The notes under the pieces: generated by a model
What the model saw: only the letters and a program-made list of their open reading frames with translations
The model's database searches: none
Told to the model about the DNA's origin: nothing
Translations under genes and position numbers: made by a program
From: Pseudomonas sp. MRSN 12121
Lineage (GTDB): Bacteria > Pseudomonadota > Gammaproteobacteria > Pseudomonadales > Pseudomonadaceae
Direction of reading: 5' to 3'
NCBI RefSeq assembly: GCF_000931465.1
Contig: NZ_CP010892.1
Span: forward strand, 2,294,001-2,358,000
DNA: 64,000 nt
Shown here: piece by piece, positions 21,818 through 28,539 of the stretch
Layout of the letters: every line of letters begins with the position of its first letter
Numbering within the stretch: the stretch's first letter is position 1

Positions 21818-23101
21818 TCAGAACCCCAGCTTGTCCCGCAGGCTGTAATACCAGGCGCCTATTGCCGTGAATGGGGTACGCAGGAGCTGGCCGCCGGGGA
21901 AGGGGTAGTGCGGCAGCTCGGCAAAGGCGTCAAAACGCTCTGCCTGGCCGCGCAGGGCTTCTGCCAGCACCTTGCCTGCCAGGTGGGTGTAGGTGACGCC
22001 ATGGCCGCTGCAGCCCTGCGAGTAGTAGATGTTGTCGCCCAGGCGTCCGACCTGTGGCAGGCGCGACAGGGTCAGCAGGAAATTTCCGGTCCAGGCGTAG
22101 TCGATCTTTACGTCCTTGAGCTGCGGGAAAGCCTTGAGCATTTTCGGACGAATGATCGCCTCGATATTGGCCGGGTCGCGGGCGCCATACACCACGCCAC
22201 CGCCGAAGATCAGGCGCTTGTCGGCGGAAAGGCGGTAGTAATCCAGCAGGTAATTGCAATCCTCGACGCAGTAATCCTGAGGGAGCAGGCTGTTTGCCAG
22301 TTCATCGCTCAGTGGTTCGGTGGTAATGACCTGGGTGCCGCAGGGCATCGATTTGGCGGCTAGTTCTGGCACCAGGTTGCCCAGATAGGCGTTGCCCGCA
22401 ACGATGATGAACTTGGCCCTGACCTTACCTTGTGGGGTGTGCACCACCGGGTTGGCGCCGCGTTCGATGCGCAACGCCGGAGACTGTTCGTAGATGGTGC
22501 CACCCAGGGACTCCACGGCTGCCGCTTCACCCAGGGCCAGGTTGAGGGGGTGAATGTGTCCGCCGCTCATGTCGAGCATGCCGCCCTGATAGAGGTCACA
22601 GGCGACGACATCGCGAATGCGGCGTTGATCCAGCAATTCCAGTTGAGTGTGGCCGTAGCGCTCCCACAGGCGCTTCTGCGACTCCAGATGGCCCATCTGC
22701 TTCTTGGTGATGGCGGCGAATACTCCGCCGTTCTTCAGGTCGCACTGGATCTGGTACTTGGCGACCCGCTCACGAATGATCTTGCCGCCTTCGAAGGCCA
22801 TCTGGCCGAGCAATTGGGCTTGCCTCGGGCCGACGCTGCGTTCAATCACATCGATGTCGCGGCTATAGCTGTTAACGATCTGTCCACCGTTGCGCCCGGA
22901 GGCTCCAAAGCCGACCTTGGCGGCTTCCAGGACAGTGACTCGAAAACCGTTTTCAAGCAGAAACAGGGCGCTGGAGAGACCGGTGTAGCCGGCACCGATG
23001 ATGCAGACATCGGTTTCCACGTCATCTTGCAATGAGGGGCGATCCGGGGCGCTGTTGGCTGATGCAGCGTAATACGACTGTGGGTAGGGAGTGTTCGCCA
23101 T
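21818..23101 (-). CDS. FAD-dependent amine oxidase (gamma-glutamylputrescine oxidase-like)
   Basis: The 427 residues match the length of E. coli PuuB and belong to the DAO family: ADP-binding VCIIGAGYTGLSSALFLLEN near residues 32-51, then GASGRNGGQIVNSYSRD, and the C-terminal FAD segment SGHGVTYTHLAGKVLAEAL. PuuB/PauB enzymes oxidise gamma-glutamyl-polyamines in putrescine breakdown. The ATG at 23101 (MANTPYPQSYYA) follows GAGG and is preferred to an upstream in-frame start at 23173. No other polyamine gene is near. The exact amine is inferred. Confidence 0.83.
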   Translation of the reverse strand: MANTPYPQSYYAASANSAPDRPSLQDDVETDVCIIGAGYTGLSSALFLLENGFRVTVLEAAKVGFGASGRNGGQIVNSYSRDIDVIERSVGPRQAQLLGQMAFEGGKIIRERVAKYQIQCDLKNGGVFAAITKKQMGHLESQKRLWERYGHTQLELLDQRRIRDVVACDLYQGGMLDMSGGHIHPLNLALGEAAAVESLGGTIYEQSPALRIERGANPVVHTPQGKVRAKFIIVAGNAYLGNLVPELAAKSMPCGTQVITTEPLSDELANSLLPQDYCVEDCNYLLDYYRLSADKRLIFGGGVVYGARDPANIEAIIRPKMLKAFPQLKDVKIDYAWTGNFLLTLSRLPQVGRLGDNIYYSQGCSGHGVTYTHLAGKVLAEALRGQAERFDAFAELPHYPFPGGQLLRTPFTAIGAWYYSLRDKLGF

Positions 23102-23243
23102 CCTGCAACCTCTGTTTAATATTCTTGACGATTGCGCCGATCCTACCTGAGTTGAAAAACGCCTGCCAGCCATCGAAAAATCTTCTGGTCGAACTCGAAA
23201 TTAAAAAATTCGCATATTCAGAGGGTTAGCTGCAAAAAAGGTG

Positions 23244-23271
23244 TTGACACCCCTCCGGAATTCCGTAGAAT
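23244..23271 (+). promoter_or_regulatory. Sigma-70 promoter of tRNA-Val(GAC)
   Basis: TTGACA, 16 nt, TAGAAT, ending 13 nt before the tRNA 5' end. Confidence 0.85.
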
Positions 23272-23284
23272 GCCGCCTCACAGC

Positions 23285-23361
23285 AGGCACGTAGCTCAGT
23301 TGGTTAGAGCACCACCTTGACATGGTGGGGGTCGTTGGTTCGAGTCCAATCGCGCCTACCA
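23285..23361 (+). tRNA. tRNA-Val (anticodon GAC), integration target
   Basis: A 77-nt cloverleaf with anticodon loop CTTGACA (GAC), T-arm TTGGTTCGAGTCCAA and encoded ACCA end. The acceptor strands AGGCACG and CGCGCCT leave an A-C mismatch at the fifth pair. The 3' part from position 32 onward is repeated at 29573, so an element has integrated here while restoring the gene. Confidence 0.94.
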
Positions 23362-23386
23362 AACAAAATCCGCTCTGCTGGGCGGT
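23316..23386 (+). repeat. attL: 71-bp direct repeat at the tRNA-Val 3' end
   Basis: Perfectly identical over 71 bp to 29573-29643. It covers the anticodon arm to the CCA end of the tRNA plus 25 nt downstream (to GGGCGGT), after which the two copies diverge. Confidence 0.97.
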
Positions 23387-23390
23387 GTGA

Positions 23391-23419
23391 AGGGGAATCC
23401 GAAAGGGTTCCCCTTTTTC
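23391..23419 (+). terminator. Element-borne terminator after tRNA-Val
   Basis: AGGGGAATCC pairs with GGGTTCCCCT (one G-U) around GAAA and runs into TTTTTC. It replaces the native tRNA terminator, which now lies beyond attR. Confidence 0.88.
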
Positions 23420-23433
23420 TTTGCCTAAGAAAA

Positions 23434-23520
23434 CGTTCACAAGCTATAGGCTTCGTTCACACAAGGCAATGTGAACGTAGATTCATGTCTTGCCTCTGTT
23501 CACATAAACCATTGTGAACG
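23434..23520. repeat. Cluster of five CGTTCACA octamers, two as 8-bp-spaced palindromes
   Basis: CGTTCACA at 23434 and 23454, its complement TGTGAACG at 23470, TGTTCACA at 23497 and TGTGAACG at 23513. Two units (23454-23477 and 23497-23520) are inverted pairs with an 8-nt spacer. A further TTGTGAAC lies at 28446 near int. They look like binding sites for an element protein (integrase arm, excisionase or repressor). Confidence 0.8.
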
Positions 23521-23631
23521 ACTCTACCTAACCTATTGATACATATGGCCTGAGCACTTTCTTGTCTAGGTGGTGGTACGTTCGCAAGCTCACTCCCTAG
23601 CCCGTTGTTCGTGCCTCACAAGGACAGGCTT

Positions 23632-23666
23632 TCTAACCAACTGAGCTACGTGCCTGCTGTGAGGCG
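23632..23666 (-). repeat. Inverted 35-nt copy of the tRNA-Val 5' half
   Basis: The minus strand here is identical for 35 nt to 23274-23308, that is 11 nt of upstream flank plus the acceptor strand and D-arm of tRNA-Val. The following minus-strand sequence does not complete a tRNA, and no promoter was found ahead of it, so it is a fragment and not a gene. Confidence 0.93.
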
Positions 23667-23763
23667 ATGTACGCCTATCGGCCACGCTCCCGACTCCAAC
23701 GCTATGTGTTGAATCGTGCACGCCTTGAGTGACGCCGTAGGGGGCTGTACGCGTTTCTTTAAC

Positions 23764-23784
23764 GGGGGGGGGGGGGCGGGGGGG
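23764..23784 (+). repeat. Poly-G tract (G13-C-G7)
   Basis: Thirteen G, one C and seven G in the untranslated left part of the element. The exact length may be a sequencing uncertainty. Confidence 0.8.
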
Positions 23785-23876
23785 TATGGGTGGGCTTCCT
23801 TCCTATGCAATGTATCTTCTAAATTTCTGCTAGAAATTAACTGGTGTTCAGTGCGGTTGGGGTAGGAAGGATGCGG

Positions 23877-24176
23877 ATGCTCAAGGGAATGTACTGGGTT
23901 TGGCAGGGTAAGAAATTTGGTAATCAGATTGCTGACTTTATCGGTATGCACCGAGACCTGTATCACGGGGCTATGGAGGAGGGTGGCTGCAAGGTACATA
24001 TGCTCAAGCTATATCAATTAAAGGCGGAGGGGTATTCGGTTGAGCTAGCAGCATACGACTCGTGTAAGTTTTTAATTCCAGGTCTTAGGACCATTGAAGA
24101 TAAGTTTGGGAGTCAAGAGCAGATCGAACATGCTAGGTCTTGTGTCATGAAGTTAGTTGCAAGTCAGTGTGCTTGA
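23877..24176 (+). CDS. Small protein of unknown function in the tRNA-Val element
   Basis: The 99 residues begin MLKGMYWVWQGKKFGNQIAD. The ATG at 23877 has AGGAAGG 6 nt ahead; an ATG at 23871 is too close to that site, and an earlier start at 23844 has no support. No signal peptide or membrane helix is seen, and no family is recognised. Composition (many Lys, Tyr, Met, four Cys) is unlike its host neighbours. It is the only element gene reading rightward, and the promoter of the structured RNA begins at its stop codon. Confidence 0.6.
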   Translation: MLKGMYWVWQGKKFGNQIADFIGMHRDLYHGAMEEGGCKVHMLKLYQLKAEGYSVELAAYDSCKFLIPGLRTIEDKFGSQEQIEHARSCVMKLVASQCA

Positions 24177-24200
24177 CCTGTTTTCCTGTAATCGTATAAA
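24173..24200 (+). promoter_or_regulatory. Strong sigma-70 promoter ahead of the ORF-free segment
   Basis: TTGACC, 16 nt, TATAAA (continuing AATAT). Its -35 overlaps the stop codon of the small gene at 23877-24176. Predicted start near 24207. No protein gene follows on this strand for more than 400 nt. Confidence 0.8.
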
Positions 24201-24206
24201 ATATAT

Positions 24207-24570
24207 TTAGGCAAACGGGCCTGGCAGATGCTGAACTGTACGTCTTAGGGAGTGAGGCGCTTCAATGTTAGTAGCATCATAGCGAACCTTCGATGGTGTA
24301 GTGGTGGTGTGAGCGCTGAGAGGACCGCGCCGGTGGTTTGTAAACAGGCCCGCTATACACCAGCGAATAGGTGTAGGCTTATCCCCTCTGGCTTGGTTAG
24401 AAGGGCAGGTTACTGATAGCTGAACTATCAGGCGCAGTAGGCGTTAGCCCCTGTGAAGAACGGCCAATGTGGCGACGCATTGAGCACCCCAGAGGGGCAT
24501 CTAGGAACCTCCTAGAAACTGAGCGTGACGCTAACTATGCCCTAATTATGTCTAATGCCCATAATTTTAA
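24207..24570 (+). ncRNA. Candidate large structured non-coding RNA
   Basis: There is no protein gene on either strand, yet many exact pairings: 24216-24223 with 24345-24352 (CGGGCCTG, 8 bp), 24227-24232 with 24273-24278 (GATGCT), 24356-24361 with 24370-24375 (TACACC), 24383-24391 with 24489-24497 (CCCCTCTGG, 9 bp), 24413-24419 with 24425-24431 (CTGATAG), 24465-24469 with 24478-24482, 24501-24506 with 24510-24515 (CTAGGA), 24495-24500 with 24537-24542 (GGGCAT, competing in three bases with the 9-bp helix) and 24544-24550 with 24560-24566 (AATTATG), the last followed by TTTT. Most helices nest, giving a two-domain fold of about 360 nt. It does not read as tmRNA, RNase P RNA or a group I intron. 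Class unknown. Confidence 0.68.
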
Positions 24571-24624
24571 ATGTGGTCAATGGCGCTAGAAGTCAATGCC
24601 TCGCCCTTCTATAAATAAATAATT

Positions 24625-24969
24625 CTATTTAACAGCATTCATTCTACGAATATCTGTGGCCCATTCTTCAGAAATCTTAGCTTCAACCGCAATGTGATGT
24701 TCTACATCTAGCTTGCGAGGCCTGCCTACTGGTCTGTTTACACCAGTTAGCTTCAGCATCTCCTTGACAGCTGACACGTTTCCATTGATTAACTCTTGTT
24801 TCAGTATCTCCACTGACTTGTCAAACCAATAGAGTCGATGTTCTTCTTTCCAGCCTAATAATTCAGCTTGTGAGTCTAGCGCCGTAAGGCTGACTCCTAG
24901 CTTATTTGCTAAGTCAGCATGGGAAAAGGTTTCTATATAGTCTTTCTTTTGTTTGTCTGTAATGTCCAT
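24625..24969 (-). CDS. Small helix-turn-helix protein with an AT-hook-like motif
   Basis: In the 114 residues, positions about 15-40 (TFSHADLANKLGVSLTALDS) resemble a helix-turn-helix, a central helical part follows (EILKQELINGNVSAVKEMLK), and residues about 76-86 (NRPVGRPRKLD) contain GRPR as in AT-hooks. The layout is reminiscent of small terminase subunits or phage regulators, but no family is assigned. It faces the structured RNA tail-to-tail and lies beside the palindrome at 25034. If it were a terminase small subunit the element would look like a phage satellite; that is speculation. Confidence 0.68.
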   Translation of the reverse strand: MDITDKQKKDYIETFSHADLANKLGVSLTALDSQAELLGWKEEHRLYWFDKSVEILKQELINGNVSAVKEMLKLTGVNRPVGRPRKLDVEHHIAVEAKISEEWATDIRRMNAVK

Positions 24970-25033
24970 TATGTTCTTTTGTATCAGGAAGGGGGAGTAG
25001 AGGGCTTTCAGCAGGAGTCACTGCGTGACAGCA

Positions 25034-25168
25034 GAAGCAAAAGCACGCCACGTAGTGGCATACGCAATAAAGAAAGATCAAGAGCAAATATACTGGTAGG
25101 TAGTCCGCTTTTGATTCTCTCTTTTAATGCGTGCTCTTTGTCGGCTGTGCCGACGTTGCTTTTGCTTT
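25034..25168. repeat. Three-armed imperfect palindrome (origin-like)
   Basis: The outer stem AAGCAAAAGCA (25035-25045) pairs with TGCTTTTGCTT (25157-25167), 11 bp. Inside are a left hairpin GCCAC-GTA-GTGGC (25047-25059), a central arm with ACGCA/TGCGT (25062-25066, 25128-25132) and ATCAAGAGC/GCTTTTGAT (25077-25085, 25107-25115), and a right hairpin GTCGGC-TGT-GCCGAC (25140-25154). The T-shaped symmetry is like hairpin origins or terminal repeats. It lies between two leftward genes and contains no gene. A transcribed structure is the alternative. Confidence 0.72.
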
Positions 25169-25244
25169 TAAACTCATGATTGGTGATCTAGAGTTTTAGG
25201 TGCTTGCTAGTTAAATCTTGGTGAGAATACCTAGTAAGCTATAC

Positions 25245-25314
25245 AAATTGTGCAATTTCTCTTAAGGAGTCTTTAAGGAAAAGTGCACAAAATAATGACG
25301 ACGTTGCACAATTT
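25245..25314. repeat. TTGTGCAA/TTGCACAA sites beside the helicase-like gene
   Basis: AAATTGTGCAATTT (25245-25258, a palindrome), GTGCACAA (25283-25290) and TTGCACAATTT (25304-25314). Three related sites within 70 nt, ending at the stop codon of the ATPase gene, could be initiator or regulator boxes. Confidence 0.55.
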
Positions 25315-26767
25315 AAGCCGTACGTTGTAGCTTTGCGGTCCAGCGTCTAACCTGATGGTAGGGAACGTTTAGCTTTGCAGCTATTGTCTTTCTATCAGTA
25401 CCTTCAGATTGAAACATACTCACTGCTTCTGCTTGAATGATGGCTTTAGCTTTCTTCTTTTCAGATTGCTGTTTCTCCCAAGGGGTCATTAGCAATTCGG
25501 TGCTGATTATTGCTAAACGGCCAAGCATTCCTTGGAGGTATTTAGCCATATCCATATTCTGAACGAATAAGGTGACAGGCTCTAGATTGTTTCTATCTCT
25601 CAAAGAGGTGCGAGCAATAGCCTGTAGTGTGCTTTCATAGAAGCGTTCAAACTCAATTGCTTTTCTAATTTCTGCTACAGGTACACCTAGCATATCGCTT
25701 AGCGTATGTAAGCTAAGCGCAATATCAGGACTCACATTGCCATGCTGAAGACAGATAGCAATTCGTCGATCTTGGTAGCCATTTATACCTCTGCTATCGA
25801 TAGGAAGCGTGGTTATATTAGCGTCAAATTTGAACTTAACCCATTCGTGCATAAAGGCTAAGCTTTCCTCATCTCCAATCATTGCTATAACACCGCGTAG
25901 CCATGCTGCTAGCTGTACTCCATCATCCCAGGCTTCTGCACAATCGCCATTACGTTGCATCATGCTTTGGGTCTTGGAGTAGCGACCAGTTAGAAATGGA
26001 TGTAACTCAACACGCTTTCCGTACCCATCAAACTCAGGAGTGAATTCAGATGGTTCAAACTCCCAGCCTTGATACTTGGCATGCACACCTAGCAGGGTGT
26101 TCTGTACGTTGTTAGCAAGGACATGAACGCTGTTGGCGTATGAGAAGGCTGGTAGGAAATCTCTATAGCTTACGATGCGTACCAAACGCTTACCCTTGGT
26201 GCTCTGGGGTTCTACCTCAATGCTACACTTAGGTGTGAGCATAGATTGAAGCACTTCAAGGGCGGGCTTGCTGAGAGCGCTGGTGTCCTTAGCCCTAATC
26301 ATGGTTTCAGCCAAGGCAATGTGTTCAGGGTTCAGTGAGGCTTTCTTATCAGATCCAATGGTCAGGTAGTTAGCAAGACTCCCTAGATAGCTAGTGCTAT
26401 CAAATGAATGTGTCTTACAGTCGCTGACCGTTGGCACCTCATCCACTACAAGCTCCCAACCTTCAAGGAGACGAGGGTCTACACGTCTTAGCGCCTCATG
26501 AGTAACCATAATCAATGGATGTGCATTTGCAGCTAAGACTTTCTCTAGGTGGGCCGTAACATTTCCCATCGTCTCAGATGTAATGACGATAGGCGAGATG
26601 CCAGCGTTGATTTTGATATTCACTTCAAGCTCTCTGATAAGAGCGTTCGTAGGCATCGCATACACAATCTTGCTGGTGTGTATAAGTGTAGGTAGTGCCT
26701 CAATGAACTTTGTAGATTTTCCACTGCCGGGAAGGGACTCTGCTATAAATATTGTCTTAGGGTTCAT
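25313..26767 (-). CDS. P-loop ATPase/helicase-like replication protein
   Basis: The 484 residues include a Walker A at 14-19 (GSGKST in ESLPGSGKSTKF), a helicase motif Ia-like segment (VYAMPTNALIRELE), VTHEAL near 88 and a Walker B (VVDEVP, 107-112), as in DEAD/DEAH and viral origin-binding helicases. The last 40 residues (DRKTIAAKLNVPYHQVRRWTAKL) form a helix-turn-helix, which would let the protein bind DNA. It heads the likely replication region, with repeats and a palindrome immediately downstream. A role as element replication initiator is inferred. Confidence 0.75.
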   Translation of the reverse strand: MNPKTIFIAESLPGSGKSTKFIEALPTLIHTSKIVYAMPTNALIRELEVNIKINAGISPIVITSETMGNVTAHLEKVLAANAHPLIMVTHEALRRVDPRLLEGWELVVDEVPTVSDCKTHSFDSTSYLGSLANYLTIGSDKKASLNPEHIALAETMIRAKDTSALSKPALEVLQSMLTPKCSIEVEPQSTKGKRLVRIVSYRDFLPAFSYANSVHVLANNVQNTLLGVHAKYQGWEFEPSEFTPEFDGYGKRVELHPFLTGRYSKTQSMMQRNGDCAEAWDDGVQLAAWLRGVIAMIGDEESLAFMHEWVKFKFDANITTLPIDSRGINGYQDRRIAICLQHGNVSPDIALSLHTLSDMLGVPVAEIRKAIEFERFYESTLQAIARTSLRDRNNLEPVTLFVQNMDMAKYLQGMLGRLAIISTELLMTPWEKQQSEKKKAKAIIQAEAVSMFQSEGTDRKTIAAKLNVPYHQVRRWTAKLQRTA

Positions 26768-26774
26768 GATGTAC

Positions 26775-27002
26775 TTATTTGTATTTGGTTGATCGTTCTA
26801 TCTCTGCTAGCTTCAAGTTGGAGATGTAGCTAGCGGCTTGGAGAGGAACCCTGTGTTGTAGTGAGAGTTTATAGACAGCCTGGCTGTCGCCTTTTGCTGC
26901 TACCAGTTCTTTTGCTATCCCTCGTTTGATAGCTATAGGTCTAAAAAAGCGTGTATTGGGGATGAGGTTGGGCACTAGAATAAAGTCTTCATCTGAAGCC
27001 AT
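26775..27002 (-). CDS. Small unknown protein upstream of the ATPase gene
   Basis: The 75 residues begin MASDEDFILVPNLIPNTRFF and are basic in the second half. AAGGAA precedes the ATG, and the stop lies 7 nt before the ATPase start, so both are probably co-translated. No family or localisation signal is recognised. Confidence 0.6.
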   Translation of the reverse strand: MASDEDFILVPNLIPNTRFFRPIAIKRGIAKELVAAKGDSQAVYKLSLQHRVPLQAASYISNLKLAEIERSTKYK

Positions 27003-27112
27003 AATTATTCCTTGTTAGAAGGTGTAAGAGATTGTGCTAATGGCTAGTTTGGCGAGTGTCAGTAAGCTTAGATATAGTACGTACACAATAAAGGCTGTAG
27101 TCAGCCAGCTAG

Positions 27113-27406
27113 TTAGTAGCTACACTTGCCGGATTTAGGAAGCTTCTTCAGTCTTTCCATGTCGTCGATGATCTTATGTAGAGCAAAGGCAGAAGTGAAT
27201 GAGCCTTCTAGCCCGCTAAGGGGAGGAAGATTAAGGCAGACGTATGTGCCCCTTGGCTCCATTTGATAGTTAATTCCCTTGTAAGTCTTAATGTCTCCTA
27301 CCAATTTACTGTTCTTGGCTTCAATAAGTAGAGTCAGAGCTGCTGATTCAGCTTTACGCTTCTCAAGATATTGACGCTCTCCGTCAGACATGTAGTGTGC
27401 AGTCAT
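27113..27406 (-). CDS. Small unknown protein of the tRNA-Val element
   Basis: The 97 residues begin MTAHYMSDGERQYLEKRKAE, have a charged helical N-terminus and end in KSGKCSY. The start overlaps the preceding gene's stop by 4 nt, which shows a coupled pair. No known domain is seen. The 110 nt between it and the next leftward gene hold nothing notable. Confidence 0.62.
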   Translation of the reverse strand: MTAHYMSDGERQYLEKRKAESAALTLLIEAKNSKLVGDIKTYKGINYQMEPRGTYVCLNLPPLSGLEGSFTSAFALHKIIDDMERLKKLPKSGKCSY

Positions 27407-27840
27407 TCGTTCACTCCAAGTCGTTTGTAAATGTCCGCCTTGATTGCTTTCATGGCGTCGGTCTGATGCTTCCCTGTGGCGTGTATACCATCGATGACGC
27501 TTTTCTTAAGTCCTTTAAAATTCCCATGTTCGTCATAGATGAGGTTGGTGGGTTTGTTTGTTTCTTGACTAGAGTGTACTTTTTCAATTGCTGAGTGAGC
27601 ATTGATGCTTTCACGAATCAACGGATCATTCTGATACAGGTTGGATATAGTTTGTTCCTTGACCTGTTTCATCATGATGTAAGCGTCAGCAGCGTTATCA
27701 AGGCCACGCAAACGCTTGGCAGGGTCTGTAGTTTCTGAATAGCTCCATCCTGATCTCCCAGCAATCTGCATTACTTCCTCAATGGAGCGGCCAGTCGCTT
27801 GTGATAGTTCTACAAGGTCATTGCGGTTTAGACTTTTCAT
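27403..27840 (-). CDS. Small unknown protein, probably helix-rich
   Basis: The 145 residues begin MKSLNRNDLVELSQATGRSI. Residues about 6-30 (DLVELSQATGRSIEEVMQIA) could be a helix-turn-helix, and the remainder is charged and rich in Asn and Lys. It is coupled by a 4-nt overlap to the gene downstream and lies 17 nt from the regulator-like gene upstream, in a leftward element operon. Function unknown. Confidence 0.62.
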   Translation of the reverse strand: MKSLNRNDLVELSQATGRSIEEVMQIAGRSGWSYSETTDPAKRLRGLDNAADAYIMMKQVKEQTISNLYQNDPLIRESINAHSAIEKVHSSQETNKPTNLIYDEHGNFKGLKKSVIDGIHATGKHQTDAMKAIKADIYKRLGVNE

Positions 27841-27857
27841 TGCTTTTGTCCTCAGGG

Positions 27858-28127
27858 TTATAGATTGATTGCGCGGTATTGATATGGAGAGGAGTGCTGA
27901 GTGCCTGACTTACGACGCTCTACCATTGCTGTGTTTACCAAGTGCTTGATGATGTAATCAACAGAGCGTCTAGGTAGTGCTGTGGCTTTGGCGAAGTCGT
28001 TTCCTGAGATGGTGGACCAGCCGTATTCATTGGTGCTGTCCCGTATCATGAGATAAATCAGTTTCCTAGAGAGGGTGTTTAATTGGTCGTGTTGAAGTGT
28101 AACAATATCGTCTAGTGTAATTGTCAT
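27858..28127 (-). CDS. Winged-helix regulator-like protein
   Basis: The 89 residues form one compact domain: LNTLSRKLIYLMIRDS, then STISGNDFAKATALPRRSVD as the helix-turn-helix and a basic wing (MVERRKSGTQHSSPYQYRAI). It is the first gene of the leftward series that reaches the ATPase, so it may control that operon or replication. Assignment rests on pattern only. Confidence 0.66.
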   Translation of the reverse strand: MTITLDDIVTLQHDQLNTLSRKLIYLMIRDSTNEYGWSTISGNDFAKATALPRRSVDYIIKHLVNTAMVERRKSGTQHSSPYQYRAINL

Positions 28128-28539
28128 TGTATATGCCTGTGTTGTATATTGGGCGCGCCAAGGGTGCTGGCTTTCTATTCATAGATTTTGCGCGTATGGA
28201 TTGGTCAAATAATTTTCACAGAGAAACGTTAGAGTTGGCCTATCGCATAACTCTAATGTGATTGTTATTTGTATGGAGGTGCTAAGTTAGTAGTGAGTGG
28301 GAGTGAAGCTTTGAAAATTATTAGTAGGTATACTTACAATACCTGCTGGCAGGAATATAGTCTACAAAGCTCGATGAATAATCTCAGGTAGGTATTATGC
28401 CTTGGTTGCTTCGGTGACTAGTTTCATATGCTGTAGTGTTCCGCATTGTGAACCTCGAATAGTAGTGCGCGCCAATGAGGATGAAGTAAAATTTCCCCAT
28501 CAGCGAGCCTCTAAAGTTCACGCCTGTATGACTGTGGTC
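28128..28539. other. Gene-free control region between regulator and integrase
   Basis: About 410 nt without a supported gene. It holds a perfect 8-bp inverted repeat TTAGAGTT/AACTCTAA (28229-28236, 28249-28256), AGGTAT/ATACCT (28326-28331, 28339-28344), a further GTAGGTAT direct copy near 28390, and one TTGTGAAC octamer (28446-28453) shared with the left-end cluster. Probably operators or recombinase arm sites. Confidence 0.5.

Noticed and set aside
23560..23666. A second, minus-strand tRNA-Val gene
   Set aside because: Only the 5' half is present; after the D-arm the sequence does not form an anticodon stem with proper loop or a T-arm, and no promoter precedes it.
24207..24570. Structured segment as tmRNA, RNase P RNA, a CRISPR array or a group I intron
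   Set aside because: No tRNA-like ends with a tag frame, no match to conserved RNase P regions that I know, no regularly spaced repeats, and no flanking split gene.
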